This document shows, one piece after another, positions 58,682 to 64,000 of a stretch of 64,000 nucleotides of DNA. How positions within the stretch are numbered: the stretch's first letter is position 1; every line of letters starts with the position of its first letter. The notes under the pieces were generated by a model. That model did not search any database. It was not told the DNA's origin and was given only the letters and a program-made list of their open reading frames with translations. The stretch comes from Mediterranea massiliensis. Lineage in GTDB: Bacteria > Bacteroidota > Bacteroidia > Bacteroidales > Bacteroidaceae. The translations under genes and the position numbers were made by a program. The stretch spans positions 63,333 through 127,332 of the forward strand of contig NZ_LT635834.1 of the NCBI RefSeq assembly GCF_900128475.1. Reading direction: 5' to 3'.

Positions 58682-59320
58682 TTATTTGGTCTTTTTGCCC
58701 AGTACATACACTTCCAGGTCGTCTATCTCGGCAGGCGACAGCACCTCATAGGCACCGCCCGACTGAATGATGATACGGCAGGCCATTTCAAAGAACATGG
58801 CCCGTTCGAAGACTTCATCGAAGTCCTTGCCGCAGACCACCTGGCCATGCTTGGCCAGCAGGATGGAATTATGGTCGCGCATGGCGGCCACCACAGCGGC
58901 GGCCAGTTCCTTGGAACCGGGACGATAGTAAGGGATCAACGGGATTTCGGAACCTACGTGACAAGGTATTTCGGCCGTTACGTTGAAGTTGGTCGGCCGG
59001 TTCTTCATGCAGGACACCACCGTGGCATATTCCGACTGGAAGTGGAACACCACATTCACATCGGGACGCTCCCGAAGGATGCCCAGATGGAAACCGCTCT
59101 CCATCGAGGGTTTCACGCCGTTGACCGATGTTCCGTCGGCAATATTGCAGACGGCCACATTCTCCCGCTTCAAGGACGGTACCCACGAACCGGTACCGGA
59201 AACCAGGGCCTGGTCGCCGATGCGCCACGACAGGTTGCCACTGCTGCAAATGGTCAGCCGGGCATCGCCACAGCGATGGGCCTGGGCTATAAACTGTTGG
59301 ATTTGTTCTTCTGTTATCAT
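58682..59320 (-). CDS. fucA: L-fuculose-1-phosphate aldolase
   Basis: 212 residues of the class II aldolase/adducin family. Substrate-phosphate contacts are in SSGNLSWR and the zinc site is formed by a Glu/His set, with SILLAKHGQVVCG supplying the His motif. It splits L-fuculose 1-phosphate into dihydroxyacetone phosphate and lactaldehyde. The gene sits 17 bp after fucI in the operon. No gene for lactaldehyde reduction (fucO) is present in the window. Confidence 0.92.
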   Translation of the reverse strand: MITEEQIQQFIAQAHRCGDARLTICSSGNLSWRIGDQALVSGTGSWVPSLKRENVAVCNIADGTSVNGVKPSMESGFHLGILRERPDVNVVFHFQSEYATVVSCMKNRPTNFNVTAEIPCHVGSEIPLIPYYRPGSKELAAAVVAAMRDHNSILLAKHGQVVCGKDFDEVFERAMFFEMACRIIIQSGGAYEVLSPAEIDDLEVYVLGKKTK

Positions 59321-59337
59321 AGCTGTTGACGGTTGAA

Positions 59338-61119
59338 TTATTTGTAAATGGGACCATAGGTAGCGCAGGCACGGTAATCGGCACCTTCCTTGTCCATGCC
59401 GAAGGCGTTCCAGGCAGCCGGACGGAAAATCTTCTCATCGTCCACATTGTGCATGCAGACCGGAATGCGGAGGATGGAAGCCATCGTTATCAGATCCTGA
59501 CCGATGTGGCCGTAACTGATGGCACCGTGGTTGGCTCCCCAGTTGTTCATCACGGAATAGACGTCCTTGAAAGCCGGCTTGTCGCACAGACGGGGCACGA
59601 ACCAGGTAGTGGGCCAAGTGGGATCGGTACGCATGTTCAGCTTTTCGTGGATTTCGGGATCGATGGTCACGGTCCAGCCTTCGGCTATCTGAAGCACGGG
59701 GCCGAGGCCTTTCACCAGGTTCAGACGCATCATCGTGACAGGCATGCCGCCTTTGGAAAGGAAGTTGGACGAGAAGCCGCCTCCACGGAAGTAGTCGCGG
59801 TCGGCCGGATACCAGGTCGTAGCCTTCAGGCAGTTGTCCACGTCGGCCTGGGTCAGGTTCCAAGGCTCCTTCATCACGGGGTTTCCGGCTTCGTCGACCG
59901 ACTGGCCCGAACCGTCGAGCGTCGTGGCGCCGGAGTTGATGAGGTGGATGATGCCGTTGGCAGCCAGGCCGGTCAGCTCCTTGCCTGTGACACGCTTCAC
60001 GGCTTCGGGACTCCAATAGGTACGCACGTCGGAGAAAATCTGGGCACGATTGGTCAACAGATGGCCGAAGAGCATGGCCACGCCGTTGCAGGCATCGTTC
60101 TCGGTAGCCACCACATAGGCTTCACGGATGCCGTTCCAGTCGAAAGAGGTATTGAGCAGCGCTTCGGGATAGTCGCCGTTGGGATAGAAGTCGGTCCACT
60201 GGCGCTGTCCCTGGAAGCCGGCGGCAATGGCATTGTGTCCCAGCGCCTCTTCCTTGAAGCCCATCTCACGCAGCTTGGGGTTGCCCTGCATCAGGTCGCG
60301 CATGATGATCATCATCTTCACGATGAACTCCCAGTCGGCATCCTTCTGTTCGCGGGTCTTGCGCTTCTCGGGACGGTTCTTGAAGTCCTCGCCTTCGTTC
60401 ACCTTGCAATATTTCTCGGTCCAGGCCATTGCCTTGGCATATTCTTCCTTGTCGTAGATGCCCTCCGTCATGCGGCGTATGATTTCGGTCAGGTCGACCG
60501 ACTCGTTGCGCATGCCCAGGTATTCCTGGAAGAAGTCGGGATTGACAATGGAGCCGGCAATACCCATCGACACGCTGCCCATCGACAGGTAGGACTTGCC
60601 GCGCATGGTGGCTACGGCCTGGGCGGCACGGGCAAAGCGGAGAATCTTCTCGGCCACGTCGGCGGGAATGCTGTTGTCGTCCAGGTCCTGCACGTCATGG
60701 CCATAGATGCCGAAAGCGGGCAACCCCTTCTGGGCATGTCCGGCCAAGACGGCGGCCAGATAAACGGCGCCCGGACGCTCCGTACCGTTAAAACCCCAGA
60801 CGGCCTTCGGATAATACGGGTTCATGTCCATGGTCTCGGCACCATAGCACCAGCAGGAGGTCACGGTAATGGTGGAACCTACACCCTCGCGCTCGAACTT
60901 CTCGGCACAGGCCGCGCTCTCGGCCACACGGCCGATGGTGCCGTCGGCTATCACACACTCTACCGGACTGCCGTCGCCGTTCTTCAGGTTGGTGGAAATC
61001 AGCTCGGCCACTGCCTTGGCCAGATTCATGGTCTTTTCTTCCAGACTCTCGCGAACACCGCCCTGACGACCGTCAATGGTGGGGCGGATTCCAATTTTGG
61101 GATACTTTTTCATAATCAC
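59338..61119 (-). CDS. fucI: L-fucose isomerase
   Basis: 593 residues, the normal length. It converts L-fucose to L-fuculose with manganese. Family segments are [20 protein letters not shown] at the N terminus, [26 protein letters not shown], the metal-binding MGSVSMGI region and the C-terminal [25 protein letters not shown]. It is the first enzyme gene after fucR, with an 83-bp gap between the fucR stop and the fucI start that has no perfect -7 box, so a fucRIAK transcript is plausible. Confidence 0.95.
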   Translation of the reverse strand: MIMKKYPKIGIRPTIDGRQGGVRESLEEKTMNLAKAVAELISTNLKNGDGSPVECVIADGTIGRVAESAACAEKFEREGVGSTITVTSCWCYGAETMDMNPYYPKAVWGFNGTERPGAVYLAAVLAGHAQKGLPAFGIYGHDVQDLDDNSIPADVAEKILRFARAAQAVATMRGKSYLSMGSVSMGIAGSIVNPDFFQEYLGMRNESVDLTEIIRRMTEGIYDKEEYAKAMAWTEKYCKVNEGEDFKNRPEKRKTREQKDADWEFIVKMMIIMRDLMQGNPKLREMGFKEEALGHNAIAAGFQGQRQWTDFYPNGDYPEALLNTSFDWNGIREAYVVATENDACNGVAMLFGHLLTNRAQIFSDVRTYWSPEAVKRVTGKELTGLAANGIIHLINSGATTLDGSGQSVDEAGNPVMKEPWNLTQADVDNCLKATTWYPADRDYFRGGGFSSNFLSKGGMPVTMMRLNLVKGLGPVLQIAEGWTVTIDPEIHEKLNMRTDPTWPTTWFVPRLCDKPAFKDVYSVMNNWGANHGAISYGHIGQDLITMASILRIPVCMHNVDDEKIFRPAAWNAFGMDKEGADYRACATYGPIYK

Positions 61120-61202
61120 AAATTAATGGGTCTAACAAATTAACTTATCCTTTTACTTTTATCTATCTTTATACTGACCTGTGCTGAATATAGAAAAAAA
61201 AA

Positions 61203-62186
61203 TCAGAGTGAACTGCGCATCCTCACTTCCGTAGGCAGATATTCCTGCACAGACGTGCCGTTCAGAACGAAACCGGCCACCTCGTCGCCCATCCTCTGCC
61301 AGTCGATGGTCAGAGCGGTAATGCCTTCATCAATCACTTCGTAGGACGGTATGTCATTGTAAGCCAGGAGGCCGTAGTCCTTGCCACACTTCAGTCCCTC
61401 CAGACGTCCCTGCTTCACCACCTTGACCACATCCTGCTGCTTGATGGCCAGATAGGCAGTCCCCGCTTCGACCTTCAGATTTTCCACGTCCGATTCGACC
61501 GCCCATTCCAAGCCTTTTTCCTTACAATAACGAATAAAATAGTCCTGGCTGCTCTTGGGATGCTTCAAGCTGCGGGGAAAGAGAAAGACAAACTTGCGAT
61601 AGGCCGACATGCGGTCGTCCAAAGACACCAAGGCACGGTAGAAAGACTCATCAAAATCCTGGCAGACATACGAATAGCGGTCCTTGTCGAACTTGCCGAA
61701 ATCGAGCAGCAACAACCGGGCCGGATTGATCTTGTTCAAGGCCGGGCTGAACTTCTCGTTGTCGAAATTCATCACCACATACTTGCTGTACTTGCCCACC
61801 GACTCGCGGACCAGCGTATTGAACAAGCGTTCGTTGTACTGGTGGAACAGAAGGTCTACCTTATAATGAAGGGGAAGATGTTTCACGAAGCTGTTGTACA
61901 GCGTTTCCTTGAAAGGCGTATACTGGTCGAGCAGCAGAAGGACGTTGGTCACCTGTCCCGTTACGAAATAACCCTTGCGTGGCGTGGAGTCTATCAAGCC
62001 GCGTTCCCGCAGGTCGCGGAAAGCCTTGAAGACCGTGTCTCGGGACACTCCATAACGTCGGCTCAGCTCGTTGATGGAAGGAAGAGAATCTCCTTCCAGA
62101 AACTCCCGCATGGAGATGGCCTGTCCAAGACGGTCTGCCAACTGCGTCACCTTGCTTGCCTGTTGTCCGAATGTATCGTTTCTCAT
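61203..62186 (-). CDS. fucR: GntR-family regulator of fucose use
   Basis: 327 residues from MRNDTFGQQASK; 19 upstream codons were rejected. The N-terminal GntR winged helix (about 18-85) includes LPSINELSRRYGVSRDTVFKAF and ends DSTPRKGYFVTG. The C-terminal domain is a periplasmic-binding-protein fold (about 88-320) of the LacI/AraR kind, with VLLLLDQYTPF and YGLLAYNDIPSYEVI, so the sugar or its phosphate is sensed there. The gene order fucR-I-A-K-P equals that known in Bacteroides thetaiotaomicron, where FucR represses the cluster. Only a near match to the -7 box (TTTCTTTG) lies upstream. Confidence 0.88.
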   Translation of the reverse strand: MRNDTFGQQASKVTQLADRLGQAISMREFLEGDSLPSINELSRRYGVSRDTVFKAFRDLRERGLIDSTPRKGYFVTGQVTNVLLLLDQYTPFKETLYNSFVKHLPLHYKVDLLFHQYNERLFNTLVRESVGKYSKYVVMNFDNEKFSPALNKINPARLLLLDFGKFDKDRYSYVCQDFDESFYRALVSLDDRMSAYRKFVFLFPRSLKHPKSSQDYFIRYCKEKGLEWAVESDVENLKVEAGTAYLAIKQQDVVKVVKQGRLEGLKCGKDYGLLAYNDIPSYEVIDEGITALTIDWQRMGDEVAGFVLNGTSVQEYLPTEVRMRSSL

Positions 62187-62340
62187 GGTGTTTCCAAGTT
62201 TGTCAGTACAGAAGGAATGCTGTGCTGAACTATGCTGGTACAAAGAAACGGTTTTTAGAAATAAAAAGCACTATCCGAAGCGATGTTTTACAACACATAT
62301 TGCAGGAAAACGGGAGAAAGGACAGAATAAAGAAACAGAA

Positions 62341-62362
62341 AAGCCGCTGACATCAGCGGCTT
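62341..62362 (-). terminator. Terminator of ssrA
   Basis: Stem AAGCCGCTGA/TCAGCGGCTT (62341-62350 with 62353-62362), read on the minus strand after the tmRNA 3' end and followed by a pyrimidine-rich tail. Confidence 0.75.
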
Positions 62363-62376
62363 CTAACTCATATCCG

Positions 62377-62771
62377 TGGAGCTGGAGGGAATCGAACCCT
62401 CGTCCAAACGAGGAAATCATAAGCTTTCTACATGCTTATCTCTGCCTTCGGTTTTCGAGCACAGGCAAGACCAGAGCCACCAACCTGCACCTTATCCCCT
62501 AAAATTTCGCAAAGGCCGCGGAGAAAGACCCAAGCTATTCCCGATTTTGCTGTGCCACTTTACCAAACGCTTCGGAACAAGAGCTTTTGAGTGACATCCC
62601 GTTTCCACCACTGTGGCGGAAATAAAGCTAATCTACTGTACTTCGATTAAGCAGCGAGAGCATAATTTTCGTTGCCAGATAATTGTTTGATAACTGAGAT
62701 TAAAGTGGAAATTACCGACCCACTGCATGCTTACCTACCATTTCTGCCCGCTGTCAAATCCAGTCAACCCC
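62377..62771 (-). ncRNA. ssrA: Transfer-messenger RNA (tmRNA)
   Basis: About 395 nt on the minus strand. The tRNA-like ends pair as GGGGTTG (5', ending at 62771) with CAGCTCC (3'), next to the T-arm CGAGGGTTCGATTCCCTC. The tag frame at 62676-62647 reads GNENYALAA followed by TAA. It rescues stalled ribosomes and marks the peptide for proteolysis with SmpB. CCA is not encoded. Pseudoknot regions lie between, and the transcript is continuous rather than two-piece. Confidence 0.95.
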
Positions 62772-62807
62772 GGAATTTTGATGCACGGTTCATGGAAATC
62801 GTGGCTA

Positions 62808-62815
62808 CAAAGATA
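62808..62815 (-). promoter_or_regulatory. -7 promoter box of ssrA
   Basis: TATCTTTG on the minus strand, 37 bp upstream of the mature tmRNA 5' end, consistent with a short leader removed by RNase P. Confidence 0.55.
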
Positions 62816-62906
62816 CGAACTTATTTTCAATTGCACGCCTTCCGGCCCGATTTTTTTGCGCCTGCACCTATCTAAGCTCACTTGCCCTCTAACAGAATGT
62901 CAGTCG

Positions 62907-63250
62907 CTGACACTTTGATTTTCCAAACGCCGGAGAATCGCTTCTTTCGGACCGCAGGCAGAGGCGGACGGAAACGGCAAAGGCGGAAACAGCTTATCCG
63001 TTCACCATCAACAAAATAGCGAAATGTTTACAAACAAACCAGAAAGAAAAAGGAGGGAAAAAGACACGATGAGGGGTGAAAAACGGCACAACTGAGCAGC
63101 GGGAAGGCCTCGCCCGGCAGAAAACATTGCTTTTTCCGACAGAAAGCATACGTTTTCCCGACTCAAAACATACCATCTGACGACAGAAAACCTACGACCA
63201 GCCGCACGAAAACCTGCATTTTTATGCCCAATCTGCTCGTTTTATGCATC
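62907..63250. repeat. Composite dispersed element, copy B
   Basis: Homologous to the element at 16580: the opening block (TGACACTTTGATTTTCCAA and the following GAGAATCGCTTCTTT) is about 90 percent identical over 43 bp, ATAGCGAAAT recurs at +108 exactly as in copy A, and the 22-bp array begins at about +189. It takes up much of the 768-bp gap between ssrA and the GH3 gene; no gene is seen in that gap. Confidence 0.75.
63097..63250. repeat. 22-bp-period array in dispersed element copy B (7 units)
   Basis: Units at 63097, 63119, 63141, 63163, 63185, 63207 and 63229, exactly 22 bp apart, with AGAAAACATT, AGAAAGCATA, TCAAAACATA, AGAAAACCTA and CGAAAACCTG openings. Confidence 0.85.
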
Positions 63251-63508
63251 TATCAGCGTATATTCTTCACTTTCCGTCCTCTATTTCCATGTTTTCAAGA
63301 AAAACGGTTGTCAGCTGCAAGCGGCTTTTCCATCCATTGTGTCAGCCATCTGCCTTGACAAAGGTCAGGATGTCAAAAATCGCCGACAAGACTCCGGACG
63401 CCTCCAAGAAGACCGCCAGACAGACGGAAAACGGACAAAACCATACGTTTTGGAAAATATTGACCAACGAAACGGACGATATTACCTTCCCGTTCAAGGA
63501 AATCTGCG

Positions 63509-63516
63509 TATTTTTG
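63509..63516 (+). promoter_or_regulatory. -7 promoter box of the GH3 gene
   Basis: TATTTTTG, 24 bp before the start codon. Confidence 0.6.
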
Positions 63517-63539
63517 CAAAAAACAAAATCTGATTATTC

Positions 63540-64000
63540 ATGAAGAAACTGACCGCTACCCTCCTGCTGGCCTGCGGGTGCCTGTCCACCTTCAGCGCCA
63601 CGACCGACCGGAAAACACCGAAAACGTACAAACCCGTCCGCACGGACATGTACCACAAAGACTGGATTGACTTCAACAAGAACGGCGTGAAGGACGTCTA
63701 CGAAGACCCCAACGCTCCCATCGACGCACGCATCGAGGACCTGCTCGGGCAGATGACACTCGACGAGAAGACCTGTCAGATGGTGACCCTCTACGGCTAC
63801 CAGCGCGTGCTGAAGGACGACCTGCCCACCCCCGAATGGAAGCAGGCGTTGTGGAAAGACGGCATCGGCGCCATCGACGAGCACCTGAACGGCTTCCGCC
63901 AGTGGGGTCTGCCGCCCTCGGATAACGAGAACGTGTGGCCGGCCTCGCGCCACGCCTGGGCCTTGAACGAAGTGCAGCGCTTCTTTGTCGAAGAGACGCG
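63540..64000 (+). CDS. Secreted GH3-family glycoside hydrolase (N-terminal part)
   Basis: The first 153 codons of a gene that runs off the right edge. A signal peptide (MKKLTATLLLACGCLSTFSA) is followed by DMYHKDWIDFNKNGVKDVY and the GH3 N-terminal segment ARIEDLLGQMTLDEKTCQM, where the barrel begins. Members include beta-glucosidases and beta-xylosidases of about 750-860 residues; the catalytic Asp and acid Glu lie beyond the window, so the sugar specificity cannot be judged. A cysteine at residue 12-14 is not in a clear lipobox, so secretion rather than lipid anchoring is preferred. Confidence 0.88.
   Translation, partial: MKKLTATLLLACGCLSTFSATTDRKTPKTYKPVRTDMYHKDWIDFNKNGVKDVYEDPNAPIDARIEDLLGQMTLDEKTCQMVTLYGYQRVLKDDLPTPEWKQALWKDGIGAIDEHLNGFRQWGLPPSDNENVWPASRHAWALNEVQRFFVEET

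Noticed and set aside
57563-61143. Two frames of about 600 codons antisense to the fucose genes
   Set aside because: Both mirror fucK/fucA and fucI and have no recognisable domain.
63350-63540. Small frame before the GH3 gene (63244-63543) as a peptide gene
   Set aside because: It overlaps the promoter box and start codon of the GH3 gene and its product is Lys/Thr-rich without signal or motif.

Overview
The window comes from a member of the Bacteroidales, most like Bacteroides or Phocaeicola. Three things point there. At least two dozen genes are preceded by the Bacteroidetes -7 promoter box TAnnTTTG, and purine-rich ribosome binding sites are generally absent. The gene families are typical of the group (DUF3667, DUF6078, PPi-dependent phosphofructokinase, the fucRIAKP order, a secreted LacZ-type beta-galactosidase, a SusC/FecA-type receptor). 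The tmRNA tag reads GNENYALAA. Most genes are moderately GC-rich core genes.

Layout. 1-5.0 kb: end of trkH, marC, a Crp-family regulator, an SGNH hydrolase and guaA. 5.0-10.5 kb: an acetyltransferase, pfp and two tandem DUF3667 membrane proteins. 10.6-16.3 kb: a complete RND efflux operon (adaptor, pump, outer-membrane factor). 17.3-18.4 kb: gapA. 18.5-23.7 kb: a probable operon of dcp, a lipoprotein, dCMP deaminase, an S41 protease and 5-formyl-THF cyclo-ligase. 23.7-26.9 kb: a DciA-like DUF721 protein and recF on one strand; a TPR protein, ribH, tRNA-Tyr and tRNA-Gly on the other. 26.9-32.3 kb is accessory: an unknown gene broken by an IS110-family insertion and by a frameshift, followed by an AT-rich island of small secreted and membrane proteins that ends in a transpeptidase-like lipoprotein lacking its catalytic Ser and Lys. 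32.3-42.5 kb: DUF6078, beta-galactosidase, tRNA-Arg, asnA, ung, folB, and a mtaB / lipid A acyltransferase / glycosyltransferase operon. 42.6-51.4 kb: a highly expressed-looking small lipoprotein, a double-transglutaminase lipoprotein, a TonB-dependent receptor with a DUF2141 protein, a membrane-bound LytTR regulator, a 42-codon gene, yccF and dinB. 51.8-55.8 kb: a MATE exporter and a zinc-type P-ATPase translationally coupled to a Fur-family regulator. 55.8-62.2 kb: the L-fucose catabolic cluster. 62.4-64 kb: ssrA (tmRNA) and the start of a secreted GH3 glycosidase.

The most unusual signal is non-coding. Six intergenic regions (about 5.7, 16.8, 32.9, 43.0, 51.6 and 63.2 kb) carry degenerate arrays with a period of 22 bp (23 bp in one). 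The unit sequence is mostly different at each site, yet several units share one design, a short hyphenated palindrome with a variable centre. Two of the arrays (16.6-16.9 and 62.9-63.25 kb) belong to a conserved dispersed element of about 350 bp whose internal spacing is kept almost to the base. The IS110 element also has a roughly 245-base non-coding leader where the bridge RNA of this family is expected.

Limits: everything was read by eye from sequence and translations, with no database search. Domain names rest on recognised motifs, and start sites were chosen from family N termini and promoter position.
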